This document shows, in pieces, positions 11,058 to 21,866 of a stretch of DNA of 64,000 nucleotides. Source of the DNA: Cristatella mucedo (lineage: Eukaryota > Bryozoa > Phylactolaemata > Cristatellidae). Where the stretch lies: contig WPIO01000156.1 of assembly GCA_009760855.2 (NCBI GenBank), positions 147,501 through 211,500 on the forward strand, given 5' to 3'. Below the pieces are notes generated by a model. The model did no database searches and was not told the origin of the DNA. It saw nothing but the letters and a program-made list of their open reading frames with translations. The position numbers were made by a program, and so were the translations under genes. How positions within the stretch are numbered: the first letter of the stretch is position 1; every line of letters begins with the position of its first letter.

Positions 11058-11912
11058 TGCAAGACCAGGCATCTGTGAAATCTCATCTCGACTTGTGTAA
11101 CTCACTGCTTGCGGATCTACCGGCCTGTGCAATAAGGAGCTCGCAGCTGCTACAAAACTCTGCAGCTAGGCTTGTCTGTCTAGAGCATCGCAGATGCCAC
11201 ATCACACCACTTCTCTCTGACCTGAACTAGCTCCCAATCAAGCAGGGTATCGACATTAAGATTGTGTCACTCACTCCAAGGTCCCTTTATTCTCTGGCTC
11301 TACCCTGCCTATTAGAAAAATGCTGGGCATGGTATTCTCAACAAGGCTAGGCATTATGATAATAATAATAATACATTTCTATACCCCCTCGGAGAACTGA
11401 TCTCTTCCTAGGCACTTTACAAATGCTGTATAGAAAGCATTGATTGACGGTATCCGCAAGCAGCATGCATAGCATAAGTAGGTACATGCACACAAAGAAA
11501 TTGCAATTTCGCCAACAAGACTAGGCATCGCATCTCCGGTTCTTCAGTCTCAGATCGTAAGCTATACTTCGAGCCAGCCGCAAATCTTTTATAGACCATG
11601 CCTTTTGTTCCCTGTGCTTCCATAGCCTATGAAGGAATTTCAAACTGATTTGAAGACATCCACTAAACTTGATTACATTGAAAGCGAAGCTAGAAACGTG
11701 TTCCTCGAAGCATTTGCTAAGTGCTCTTGTGATTTTGCACGTTCACGTAGCTCACGCCTGCTACGCTTTACCTTACGGTTTACTTGTGCGTTCTGCCACT
11801 AACCATTATATTCATGTTGATACTATAGGTGCTATCACAAATAATATTGCCATGCCTCCTTAGCAGCGTCCGAAACGCGTCTAGAAAAAGATTCAGTTCT
11901 TACTAGTATCAT
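11058..11912 (+). mobile_element. LINE-A copy, diverged, with a nested tail insertion
   Basis: Plus-strand ORF2 C-terminal domain (LDLCNSLLADLPACAI at about 11095, CLEHRRCHITPLLSDLN ending at a stop at 11230), interrupted at 11355-11512 by another LINE-type tail, then resuming through 3' UTR-like sequence to a worn hairpin (cgtctagaaaaagattcagttct) and an ATT repeat at 11905-11925. Confidence 0.7.
11355..11512 (-). mobile_element. Nested LINE tail insertion with 16-bp target duplication
   Basis: ATT-repeat end (11357-11371), tail hairpin (ccccctcggagaact...cctaggcactttac) and about 100 bases more. It is flanked by caacaaggctaggcat (11339-11354) and caacaagactaggcat (11513-11528), a 16-base direct repeat with one mismatch that I read as its target site duplication. 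This is the clearest one in the window. Confidence 0.75.
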
Positions 11913-12099
11913 TATTATTATTATTTATGTTGCCAACGCTACGACGTAGCGGGTTTTCATTCTTCTTTACATAAAGCCCGTCAAAATCGCGAAAATCTCT
12001 CTCTCTCTCTTGCTGTAATAACGTATTTCTGAAATTCGACCTCAGATACGAATACACTTTCGCAAGTTGAATGCAGATCCAACTAGCACACTAGTTGTG

Positions 12100-12815
12100 A
12101 GCGCACCATACGTTAGCCGAAAAGCTACACCGCAAGCTCACAAAAGACGAATCACGCGGTCTCACTAAATGCTGAAACAAATAGACGCGTCTTTACTTCC
12201 TTTTAATTGCGATCAAGTCGGGGCATGTCGCGACGCCAGTCAGACGCGAATTCCCGGCTTTGGTAGCGTACGAAATAAAGGCTCGGTCTCCAAAAGGATT
12301 TCAAGTGTAGCTATGTAAGCGCGGCCACGACGCAATATTGTTTCGCCCAAGCCCGACTCACACCAATCCGCCCGCACGGCATGCGCGATGCATACCAGCT
12401 CGCGAGCCACTGCAGCCCGGGCCGCATCGGCTCACCGGGCTCACCATTTAATTGCGGTGGATCAGCGTTGGGTGGTTTGAACCCCCTAGTCGTGCGAGCT
12501 ACTTCTGCCTGTGCGTTGACCTGTACGCACGCTATCCTCTCGCTCTCTACCCCTTTCTTTTACTCTTTTTTTTCCCTTCCCGCTCCGTGGCTGCTTGCAT
12601 GCCGGCTACATCAGTAAAGCTCGCCCACTTGCGCCGCCTAGGTGTAGCACGATTGCGTTCGCGTATTTACAGCCCGTTCGCCTGCGACGGAAACGACGCC
12701 GCCTTCGTCGCAGCTGCCGGCCATCGCGCGCGAGAGCTTAAGCTAAAGTGTTAGATTCAGAAAATCGGTCGGTGCTATGCTTAGCCTGATGGGATAGTAC
12801 ATCTTATAGGTAGGC
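12100..12815 (-). mobile_element. LINE-A fragment split by CpG-rich DNA
   Basis: 12100-12310 matches the ORF2 end and 3' UTR of LINE-A (compare 6090-6270), and 12745-12815 continues the same copy (compare 6283-6355). The 430 bases between are unrelated, CpG-rich and absent from other copies. The LINE part itself has many C-to-G and T-to-C looking changes compared with the family. Confidence 0.65.
12311..12744. other. CpG-rich insert within LINE-A
   Basis: Dense CpG and GC content unlike the surroundings, with a pyrimidine tract at 12540-12595 (ctctcgctctctacccc, ttttttttccc). Two overlapping plus frames (12381-12617 and 12452-12754) carry no motif I know. Could be an imported promoter-like piece; no TATA box or clear start is visible. 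Confidence 0.4.
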
Positions 12816-12829
12816 TGGTGAAAATAAAT

Positions 12830-12990
12830 TCCTCGATTGAGCTGAAGAGCCGCGATGGCACACTAGGCAAGGCGGTCACCGAGGTCGTGGGTTCGATTCC
12901 TGCGGTGGACGATCCTTTATCGCCACTGCAAGCGATGGTGATAGCCGTAAAGGCTCTTCTGTCGCTATACAAAAAGAGGCTGTTTAATCA
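12830..12990 (+). mobile_element. SINE1, tRNA-derived
   Basis: tRNA-like head with an A-box-like TGGCACACTAGG (about 12855) and a near-perfect B box GGGTTCGATTCC (about 12890), followed by a family-specific body CCACTGCAAGCG...GTAAAGGCTCTTCTGTCGCTATACAAAAAGAGG. The same body occurs at 15577-15716 (minus) and 35082-35205 (plus). It is not a functional tRNA gene: no cloverleaf 3' half or acceptor stem closes. Confidence 0.75.
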
Positions 12991-13049
12991 GCTAGGATTT
13001 CTTTTATCATTAAGCCGGGTACGAAATAGTCACGTACCCTAGCCACTGA

Positions 13050-14190
13050 GCTCGTACCGAATAACTGGCTAAAACGAGCTCTATACCAAAACTATGGCAT
13101 TGTAAATAGCAATAGCTAGTCATTCCATAAGTATTGAGAATGGTAACCTGGTCTTCTTCCTTTGTAACGCCGAAGGCTCGGTGGAGTAGGCTTAACCTGC
13201 CGCTTACCTATCGGCGCAACCTACCGCCTGATGCCGTTCAGTGCGCGTCTGCGCGCAATAAGCAGGCCGCCACGAAGCGAACGTTTCTGGCGCCGACCTA
13301 CTTATCGTTACTAAAAGGGGTCGTGAGTCCACGGCATGAATTGAAAAGCGAGACACACGAATTGGGAATTCTACTGAGCTTTATTCGCAAGCGCCCAAAG
13401 TCGCTGCGCGCGTCCAGCTCAGTTTTATCTTCACTCTCCTCGCACGCTCTCAACAGCGCAAGCACTCTTGCGGAGGGAATACGTCCCCCTCACTTAGACT
13501 ACCTAAGTCTAATGTGGGAAACGACCCGAATGAGACGAGGAGCCCGAACCGGAGCCTAGACCCTGACTGGAGAACTAGGGGTCTGCTTCTACCTAAACGG
13601 CAGGAAAACCGTATGCACTACACCGAACTACGTCTAGCTCGCATAGGCAAATCCCTATGCCGGGACCACGCGTGCACGCACACAAAGCACAAAATGCGAG
13701 CACGGGCGCTATACGACCGTATTCAGTGGAGTCCAACGAATTCTCCCGACGTTGACTCTCTCCTTTCCTTCAATCGCTGTCGTGGACGACCTACTCGTCT
13801 CTATCGTTCGAAATGCCGCCGACCACCCAGTCCCAACCCTGTCGGCCGACTCGCCGCGGCGGCGACCTTCCGCCTGTACTGCCCTACCCTTGAAAAACGC
13901 GCCGTGACAGTAGGGTTGACAGGCCAGCCGACATCAATCAGCCGCTCCAGTGGGGAGCAGGATGCTATAGCTATTGAGCCAGGCTGGTGCTGTGCTACAC
14001 CTTTGAGTGAATTTTCGAGTTCATGAAATATTCCCTCCTCCGAATGCGAAATAGGACATTCTCAGACTGTAAGCTATTCTCAAACTGTGCACCTTTACAA
14101 TAGAGGCTGAAAAGTCGAACCGTTTTTTCCGTTAAACACTCAGGAAACATTTGAGCAAGTAAGGACTAGCTGACGGTTTACCTCTATGTT
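13050..14190. other. CpG-rich region with two overlapping long plus-strand ORFs, no recognised gene
   Basis: The stretch 13130-14030 is CpG-rich and has a 141-codon plus frame (13134-13559) overlapping a 170-codon frame (13514-14026) in a different register. Neither shows a domain, signal peptide or coiled coil that I recognise, and both are rich in Arg, Ser and Pro, as expected for random reading of GC-rich DNA. The minus strand is closed. It could be a CpG-island-like regulatory region or an old GC-rich insertion. The right side (14030-14190) looks ordinary. Confidence 0.35.
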
Positions 14191-15576
14191 ATTACGCATA
14201 TGATTTTCCGGACAACACAAGTCTTCCCCGGCTCGCGATCTTCTGGTTGTGAAGCTTGGAGGAGCCTTTTTTATATGCAGCATACGCAGCAGTTTTGCCA
14301 TCCATGGATAGCCATAATTTCACGATTGGCCCTTCGATTGCAATTGGTGAAATTGCAGCACTTCAAAGGGTGGTTACAGCTGCAATCCATATCATAATAA
14401 TAATAATAATATGTTGGATAAAGCGCCGTTGGAGAACTCAATCTCTTTCTAGGCGCTTTACATTTGCTGCAAAGGAAGCACGATTGAATGGTTAGTGGTG
14501 GCTTGCTCAATGACGACAAGCATAACATGGTTAGGGGTGACGCTGGGTCAGCATGCAAGCATGGTTAGTGGCAGTATGCAGTGTCAGCACGCCCAAGCAC
14601 ATAAAATATGAATCACAGGAACCCACTAAATATGCAGTCATAAATTGGTACGCCTTTAGTTTCTTTATAAATGTCGACAAGTCAGGGATGTCGTGACGGA
14701 AGTCGGGAGTGAGTTCCAGACTTTGGCAGCATATGAACTGAGGGCACGTTCTCCGAAGGATTTGAGGTTTGTACGAGGTATTTGTAGACTGTTGGATTCC
14801 GAAAAGCGGGTGGTACGATGCTTGGCCTGATGGGGGAGTATATCTGAGAGATAGGCTGGAGCCATAGAATGAAGGGACCTAAAAGTGAGCGACAAAACCT
14901 TGAAGTCAATCCGTTGCTTGACTGGTAGCCAGTGCAGGTCGGTGAGAAGTGCTGTGATGTGGCAGCTGCGAAGCTCACGACAGACAAGCCGAGCTGCAGA
15001 GTTGTGCACCAGCTGTAGCACCAGGCTGCACAGGCCGGTAGACCAGCAAGCTGTGAGCTACAGAAGTCAAGACGGGATGTCACAAATGCAAGGATCAATT
15101 TAGACGTGATATCCCTGTCAAAATAAGCCTGATTTTTAGTTATGTTTGTAGCTGATAGTAGGCAGACTTGACTGCGAGAATTAATGAGGTGGTGGTCTAA
15201 TGACAGGTCACTTTGGAACATGACACCTACATTTAGTGCAGATTCAATGGAAGATATGCTGGCAGAAACGATTTTGAGCGTTATCAGTTTCAATTTCTGA
15301 CTTATACTTGGCATGCCCATAACTAGTAAGTTGGTTTTGCCATCATTCAATTTAAAAAAAATTTGCTGCCATCCACGTGCAGATGTCATCAATACATGCG
15401 GCAAAAAAGTTCAGAGTATTCGATGTGCTGGATGGCTGGGAAGGATCAAAGCAAAGGTGCAACCGAGTGTCACCTGCATAGCAGTGAATGCCTTGATTTT
15501 ACTGCTTGGGATTGAGTCGGTAAGAAGACTATAGATAGTGAAAAGAACGAGACTAAATGGCTGATTAGTAGCCTCT

Positions 15577-15716
15577 TTCGTAGCGAGAGAAGAGCCTTTA
15601 CGGCGACCACCGCTGCGCTTGCAGCGACAATAAAGTATCGCTCACCGAAGGATCCGAACCTACGACCTAGGGACCGAAGTCGTGAAAAGCAGCTGCCTTA
15701 CCTAGTGGTCCATCAC
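15577..15716 (-). mobile_element. SINE1 nested in LINE-A
   Basis: Reverse-strand copy: body CTCTTTCGTAGCGAGAGAAG and AGAGCCTTTACGGCGACC on plus, B box as GGATCCGAACCTACGACC, and the tRNA-like head ending near 15716. LINE-A coding sequence resumes on the right (ggaccaagcacagatccctg) where the family has ggacctagcactgcgccctg. Confidence 0.75.
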
Positions 15717-15968
15717 GGACCAAGCACAGATCCCTGAGGTACCGCATATTTCAGGGGTGCCTCAAATGATCTATATCCAGTCACAACAATATTCTGGAGT
15801 CCCACACTGAGATAGGATCTGAACCTGCAATGCAGCGCCAGTGAAGCCCAGGCAAGATGAGAAGCGCTCAAGAACGACTTGTTGATCGCTTTTATCAAAA
15901 GGTGCCGAAAGACCGAGCAAACCAAGTAGAGATGCTTGGCCTAAGTCTGCATTCCCAGGCAGGTCGTT

Positions 15969-16037
15969 ATAATAATAATAATAATATTGCACTTGATAAA
16001 GCGCCCTCAGAGAACTTAATCTCTTTCTAGGCGCTTA
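15969..16037 (-). mobile_element. LINE-A tail-only insertion nested in LINE-A
   Basis: About 70 bases: ATT repeat, spacer and hairpin only (ttgcacttgataaagcgccc ... ctttctaggcgctta). It interrupts the LINE-A segment between ggcaggtcgttat and the sequence equivalent to tatacccgaagcaatgctga. Confidence 0.8.
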
Positions 16038-16184
16038 CACCTAAATATATGCTGACTCTGCAGACTGAAACTTACAAGCAAGGTTTAAAGTTTCAATAAA
16101 TGAGTTCAGCTGGTCTGCTACGACTCTTTCTGTCTTTGATGGGAACGTTAGGAGGGAAATTGGGCAGCAGTTACCTCAAGTTCT

Positions 16185-16274
16185 ACACACACACACACGC
16201 ACGCACACACACACACACGTGTGTGTGTGTGTGTGTGTGTGTGCGTGCGTGCGTGTGTGTGTGTGTGTGTGTGT
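16185..16274. repeat. (CA)n/(TG)n inverted microsatellite
   Basis: An AC tract with AC-GC interruptions (16185-16218) turns at acgt into a TG tract with matching interruptions (16219-16274). The two halves are near-perfect reverse complements, so the strand can fold on itself; alternating purine-pyrimidine also favours Z-DNA. Confidence 0.95.
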
Positions 16275-17659
16275 CCGTGCTCAGGCCACTTAGGTCGCAT
16301 GGCGGTTGAGCCGTAGATAGTAGCATTTAGACTTAGCAGTCGTGAGATTACGTGCAAGGTTAAGGGAGGTGTTCCATTCCTGTGTCGTGTATACTAATTT
16401 CGATCTAGTTGGAAATCATTTCATGTATCTGTTAAGATAGTGCAGCGGCTAAAGGGACTCGCCTGTCTCATGCCAAGTAAAGTACTATCGACCTGAACCT
16501 CTGAAAAGCCCAGCTGGCTGCTCTGATGGCTGCCACTAACGATGATGATGGCACGACAGCTACCGCTTTAAGGAAGGCGTGTGAACAACACTTGGCAGTA
16601 AATTCAGACACCTCGGATAGTGAATATCTCGGGAGTTCCAACTGGCTGCTTTATCACACTGCCGTTTTACTGCCTCTACCCTTAACACAGAGCCTTAGCA
16701 CAACCAGTTACTGTACGCGTCAATGTTTTGCTTCGACACCTCGTTATGCTCGAGCCCAAAATACTGAGTATTTTCATACACCTTCGATTCGGTCGTTGGA
16801 GATATCATGTCTCCCGCTTCCTGGCGAACCGGCCCACTCACAAGTAGGACTTTAATAAAAAGAAAAGTCAAACTGATTTAACAGCCTCATTTGTGTAGCT
16901 GCTTGCAGCGGGATACATGATCGAAGAATGCAGGACTCGGACTACATGGGTCATGACCAGCCAGCATCTTAACCCAAGCTTTCCACTGATCCCGACTGAT
17001 TTGCCATCAAATGAGCAAAACAGTCAGTGAGGTCTACGAGACAAAGTCTATCGTCTCTTAGAAGCATACAGCCACAGGAAGATGTTCCAAGGGCAGTGAA
17101 CATCCAAGCGACTGCGAATTGGAACAAGAATTCCAGTGTATTAACTTTTGTGAGTCTCTGATTTAGATGCCCTAGCATTACCTTAGCAGCATGCAGTAGG
17201 TCGACAAAAGATTAATTCAATAAGTTTAAAGTATACAGTCTTCGCGACGTTGCCGAATCAATGCCGCCATCTCAGCAGAATTCGCGAAGACATTAGGATG
17301 CTTAGACTAAGGAGCTTTACCGTTTGCACACAAGCCACAGAGGATTTGTCGTGGACACGTACTACTCGCGAAATAGACAGGCAGTTCTCTCTGCCATCGC
17401 AAAGCTGCCGCATTTGACAGATAGAAATGTGACAACACTAAACATTGCCAAAACACGGCAACTTGCCACCATAAATGAATGCCATGTACCGCATAACCAC
17501 ATCGCTGCATCGCTCATCACAAAAACAAGGGTCCTTGTCGACATCACAACGTATTACCAGCAGTTGCAATACAGCGAACCATAACAATATGCAGGCAGAG
17601 AATTAAAGCAACTTTTCTAGTATTAGCACATCAGTGCATAACCTCAAACGTTTGTCCAG
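16275..17659. other. Single-copy-looking sequence left of the duplication
   Basis: No LINE or SINE recognised with confidence; 16436-16510 has a weakly tRNA-like string (gtgcagcggctaaagggactc). A 109-codon plus frame (16526-16855) and an 86-codon frame (17324-17584) have no recognisable motif. I do not call them genes. Confidence 0.3.
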
Positions 17660-18458
17660 CAACAGTCGAGCAGTACATAGTCACGAGCCTCATTTGGGCT
17701 ATAAACTTAGGAAGACCCGAACTCTTCGTTCTTCACAATGCCGATGCAAGTTTCATTACCGGATATTGGCTTGTTAGCAGTTGCCATTCAAACACTTTGG
17801 TTCATTACCACAAAATTATGGTTTCGCTAGCCGTGCAGGGAGTGTCTGGATGTCACTACATGGAGCGACCTGCATACGCACTACATTGATCATTTTAAAT
17901 TCTTGAAGGTGACTGTCATACTCCTTACATTGTCATATTTAGTATTAGTAAGTTCAATCTAGAAGCCATAATTTGTGCACTCAACTTCCATCATAGTAGC
18001 AGTTTCAACAAGATGCAGTCAGCCCCATTATTGTTATATATTTCAAGTGCCCACACCTTACGTTGTCATCTCTGGTTTAGAAATCTCCAGTCTTCCTCCG
18101 TCCTGAGTTGCTATTGTCAGGATTTCAATCAAAACCACTTAGTGTCGCCTCACAGGGTTCAGTCGCTTTCATTGAGCTTCGAGAAACAAATGCTCAAAGT
18201 TAACTGTGAGCTATTCATCACATGCTTAAAAATCAGGTGTACTAATAACTGATAGTTCAAAGTGTTTTCTATCGTGCTTTTGCATACTGGTCTAAGCTTT
18301 ATGCCTATTTTTGCAAGCTGGTTTAAACATCACACGATAACCCTTGGCTATTACTTCTCTTGCAGCGAGTTGCATGGTGCCTGATTAGCGATTACGTCCG
18401 GATGGGCACAATAAAAATAACTTAGTTTTATTTTTGCTTGTGCAGCAACAATTAAGGA

Positions 18459-18611
18459 ATGAGTCGAAGTTTTGCAGCGCTGCGCCTGCATTGCCTGGCG
18501 ACGGTGGCAGCACTGCATTTGGCCTTTGGAGAGTGCTGTGACCCTCACTGCTGCCTCCAGCAAACGCAGCCTCCGGCCGTGGTCACATGGATGGCTATGA
18601 GCCGCTTGTAG
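18459..18611 (+). CDS. Candidate 50-codon Cys-rich small ORF (weak)
   Basis: Opens MSRSFAALRLH, followed by a hydrophobic alanine/leucine stretch and a CC-P-H-CC motif. The same frame is open with ATG in B (35885-36037); in C the ATG is CTG. A pyrimidine-rich tract ending in GCAG precedes it by about 15 bases in B and C, so it could instead be part of a spliced exon read in another frame (open in B, closed by a stop in A). A secreted peptide is one reading, but the evidence is only an open frame in two copies. Confidence 0.2.
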   Translation: MSRSFAALRLHCLATVAALHLAFGECCDPHCCLQQTQPPAVVTWMAMSRL

Positions 18612-18833
18612 AGCTCTGCTGTGAGTCTTGTGCCACCTCTGCAGGCCGAACTCTGAAAATACGAGGCATGCACTTAATTTCATTCAGGTGCAAGCCACCG
18701 TCCCATTGCTGCAATACCCAACCCGTGCTAGGGCACTGGTGACAGCAAATATGACCCGACAACCACCTCACCTGATAGCACCAGCAGCCTTTGCAATTGT
18801 GACTCCGTGTGACGGCCGAAGCTGCCGCTGGTG

Positions 18834-18963
18834 TCAAGCGTCACCAGCAGCAGATTCCAACACCCATCTGCGCTTCAGCTTTCTGGCTCCTAGCCTCCAA
18901 GCCTCTGGCTTGGAGAGACTCTGCAGCATGCACGAGCTAGTCTCAGCAGACTCAAAAGAGTGA
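18834..18963 (-). CDS. Candidate terminal exon, copy A
   Basis: Minus-strand frame after a GTTGCAG acceptor-like site at 18964. It includes the segment SLSKPEAWRLGARKLKRRW (basic). In copies B (36385-36223) and C (59702-59540) the frame continues further to a TAG; in A a six-base change gives an earlier TGA. Differences among the three copies inside the core fall on third positions: CTC/CTA, CCA/CCG and GCT/GCA, all silent. That pattern favours real coding, but the number of sites is small and the parent gene is unknown. Confidence 0.3.
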
Positions 18964-19142
18964 CTGCAACCTCACCCACTCAAGACAGCATATGCACGAT
19001 ATCCACCTTTTTGGCTTCTGCATCTACCGCCACCAGATCGACGCTGCTACTGTTGTTGCTATGGCTGCCACTGCTGACACTGGGGCAACTGCAGGCCAAG
19101 GCAGAAGGACTGGTACAAACCGAAGGCAGCCTCTCCACCTCA

Positions 19143-20066
19143 CTAATAATAATAACGATAGTAATAATATATGCGCATAACACTCTCAGAAAACGGAATC
19201 TCTCTCTAGGCACTTTACAGCTCCATAGAAAGCCACCACCAAATGCTTGGTGGTCACTTTTTAGTGGACTTTACCCAAGTCAGCACTCTCAAGCTTGGGA
19301 TTAGTAGACCTAGCTAGTTCCATGTCTGTGGTAAACCATAGGCCATCTGGGCGAGGGCGCTTATTAGGCTTGGCCGGAGGTGAAAACTCGATAAGCCTGT
19401 CAGCAATGGAGGTTTGAGCAGCAACGGCAATGAAGATATTGTTTCTCTGACTGCATCAATGTCACGGTTCTTGTTGTTTTGTGATTCACGAGTAATTTTA
19501 GATGCAGAGGAGGACACATTGTCGAATGAATGGAATCGCCATATGATCAGATGAGCAAGATTCCGTACTAATAGAAGGTGGCAGCACACACAAGGGAGAG
19601 AATATTTGATCGAGTGTGTGACCCGTGTTGTAAGCCAAACCAAGCACATTTGCCACATGAGAAAAAGAGTCAGTCAGTGCACGAAATTCAGCACATAAGG
19701 CATCAGTTAAGTCGTAAAAATGAATGTTGAAATCAACCAAAACGAGGAAAGATCGATTCTGGTACACAGAATTGAAATGAGATCAGAAAAATCTGCAATC
19801 GAGGAGTGTTGTGTACCTGGTGGGCGATAGATTACTGCCACCATTGGCAGCTTCTTGTCGGAGGTACTTTTAACGAGTGATTCGCCTCAGCTAAGTCAAA
19901 AGACCGGCAGCTGTGCTCTCTGCCTCTTCGGTCCAGTCCACACCAACGCACGGTGACAGACAAGCCTACATAAGGAAGCGAATATTCTTTAACAGTGCTC
20001 AACGTCAGCAATCCAGCCACAACTAACGGACAGTGGATTAGCAAGACGAGCTGCAATGCATTCGAT
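19143..20066 (-). mobile_element. LINE-A derivative keeping endonuclease and tail but lacking the RT (copy A)
   Basis: Tail with ATT repeat and hairpin (19143-19285) joins directly to the linker (about 19290, RPRPDGLWFTTD-like) and to the APE endonuclease. The endonuclease shows VDFNIHFYDLTDALCAEF (about 19700), a TLDQIF and SDHM pair (19600-19550) and VAVIYRPPG (about 19840). About 2.4 kb of RT and C-terminal domain is missing. The same structure occurs in B (36562-37492) and C (59886-60812), so the deletion predates the duplications. Frames are interrupted. Confidence 0.75.
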
Positions 20067-20181
20067 GATTTTACTTACTATTCTATTGTGTATCACTTTG
20101 CAGCAAATGTAAAGCGCCTAGAAAGAGATTAAGTTCTCTGAGGGCGCTTTATCAAGTGCAATATTATTATTATTATTATTA
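20067..20181 (+). mobile_element. LINE-A tail insertion private to copy A
   Basis: About 115 bases with the end of the 3' UTR, the hairpin AAGCGCC...GGGCGCTT and an ATT repeat. Copies B and C have an empty site reading cattcgataatgaagcc at the same place (37485 and 60803). The target duplication is at most a few bases. Confidence 0.9.
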
Positions 20182-20189
20182 TGAAGCCA

Positions 20190-21599
20190 CATCGGCTAAA
20201 TGAGCCGATTCCATTTAACCCACGAGGGTACGTGCCTGCTGTGTGCCCGCATAGGCACACACGTTTTAAATATCCATTCTGCTTCTACGAATAGTGACTA
20301 CTAAGGGAAAACAAAATGAACATTTCTGGCTATGCTTAGTAGCGAACCGGTGCACGTTGAGGCCTGCATATGCTAGGCGGCATACTCAATCTCCAAACAT
20401 AAGTTTCAAGCCACAACCTGATATTGGGAGACAGGCTGGTGAAAGGAAGCACCAATCGAAGCCAGTGGCAGCTCCAAGAGCAAATATAACAACATCTGCA
20501 ATGCAAGTCCAAACATAGGAGGCAGTAAAATAATTCTTATGCCACAACAATGTGAATCGGGTAAGCTATGGATTTCGAGTATGTATTGACTAATGCCCAC
20601 AACTTTAAGTTTGCCAGACAAGATTAGCAGTTGGGGGAATGACCAACAGTAAGGAGTGATGCCCCCTACACAACGCTACTTATTTCTCCAAACAGCACAT
20701 TTATTGATATTTCTCGAAAACCAATGGAATGATCGGCATGCACTTGGCTCAAAAACAACAAGGGTAACATGACCTATCGTTTGATTAACAATAGCTGTCG
20801 TGTTGACCTTTTGATGACCCGTAAAAGTCAAGGTCACATTGCTGCACTCAAGCTTAGCCAAACATGACTACGTCATTAAATCGACATATTCAATACCAGC
20901 CATTCTACAAATATGACAAACCCATCAAAATATGCAGGACACTTGGCTTCATACTACCCACTTTGAAAATAACTATATATGTAAAAGAATTGTGCTATGT
21001 CACGTGTTAGCTGTCGTCACAGTTCAAAGACATTTTGTGACAGGCACAGCTTTTGCATACTGACACATGATACCGAGATGAGCAGTAGGCACTGCGAAGG
21101 CTGGTAAGCCCAAATTGTATTTCAAATTTCAAGTCGATTGGCCAAGTTTTGGCAAAGCTGCAGAACTGTTGAGGCACACAGTACCACTAATGGACAAACA
21201 CTAAGAGAACTGAACTGAGAAAACTGAGAAAATGAACTGAGAAAAGAGAAGTGAAGCTGTAAATGCATGTAAGTGATGACAAAGAAGCCTGTGTTACTCG
21301 GTTAATTGGAAAGAAGCACCCTGCTCAGCGGATGTACGAGTCCTTTCTTGGAAGGGGTGTCTTTAAATCAACGTCAGGCGACATCGTGCCTGCTTTCTGC
21401 CCTAGCATGACACTCAGTTTCTGATCAATGTAAGTCAACCATGCATGCAAATAAGCTGGAATGATATGCAAGTAAATCCAATCGTACATTCCAAATTTCA
21501 AGCAATCATATATCTATTTTAGGATAAAATATAAGCAATTTAGCAAGTTGGCATTTGACCAGATCGTTCAGCAGAAAAACTAAAAAACCCTATCTATAA
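20190..21599. other. Non-coding part of unit A
   Basis: Conserved between A, B (37495-38900) and C (60815-62300) but without a coding frame I can support. A and C share a short GAACTGAGAAAA repeat (about 21205-21250) that B lacks. Confidence 0.4.
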
Positions 21600-21866
21600 G
21601 GATATGTATCTCCGTCTGTAACTCCATAAAGTCATAAAGACCATGTGGGTGTTACGCAGGAGAGTTTTGTATAGCCCACACACAGCCTAAGCGGCTTTCG
21701 GTACACATTCGGTAGCCAACAGACTTCGTCTTACGCAACAAAGACAAAGTGGGAAGCATAGCAGAGTCAGCAGAGCAGTTAAGGTAGTGAGTAGCATAGA
21801 AGTAGCAGCTTAGGACCGCTGAAAAGGATGTGCCATAGTCGGCAGTAGGAGAGTAGTTGTCGTTGC
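21600..21866 (-). mobile_element. LINE-B 3' end, insertion private to copy A
   Basis: Reverse of the LINE-B 3' UTR (tatgtatctccgtctgtaac at its 3' end, ggagagtagttgtcgttgca at the 5' truncation). In B and C the flanks are joined directly (ctataataatatgacag). Confidence 0.88.

Larger units (their letters stand above)
14394..16182 (-). mobile_element. LINE-A copy with two nested insertions
   Basis: ATT-repeat end (14394-14410), hairpin, 3' UTR, then ORF2 from the C-terminal domain (15021-14665 open, LQLVHNSAARLVCRELRSCH) to the RT region near LKLNDGKTNLLVMGMP (about 15345) and on to the sequence equivalent to SSNYRPV (about 16180). A SINE1 (15577-15716) and a LINE tail (15969-16037) are inserted in it. 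The 5' end abuts the CA/TG microsatellite at 16185. Several frameshifts are present. Confidence 0.85.

Noticed and set aside
12840-12915. tRNA gene at the B box GGTTCGATTCC
   Set aside because: Only the promoter half is tRNA-like; no closed cloverleaf, and the same sequence is a repeated SINE body elsewhere.
13134-14026. 141- and 170-codon plus-strand ORFs as host genes
   Set aside because: They overlap in different frames, show no motif and have a composition expected of GC-rich non-coding DNA. Kept only as a region note.
16100-16357. His-Thr and Val-Cys repeat ORFs
   Set aside because: Translations of the CA/TG microsatellite.
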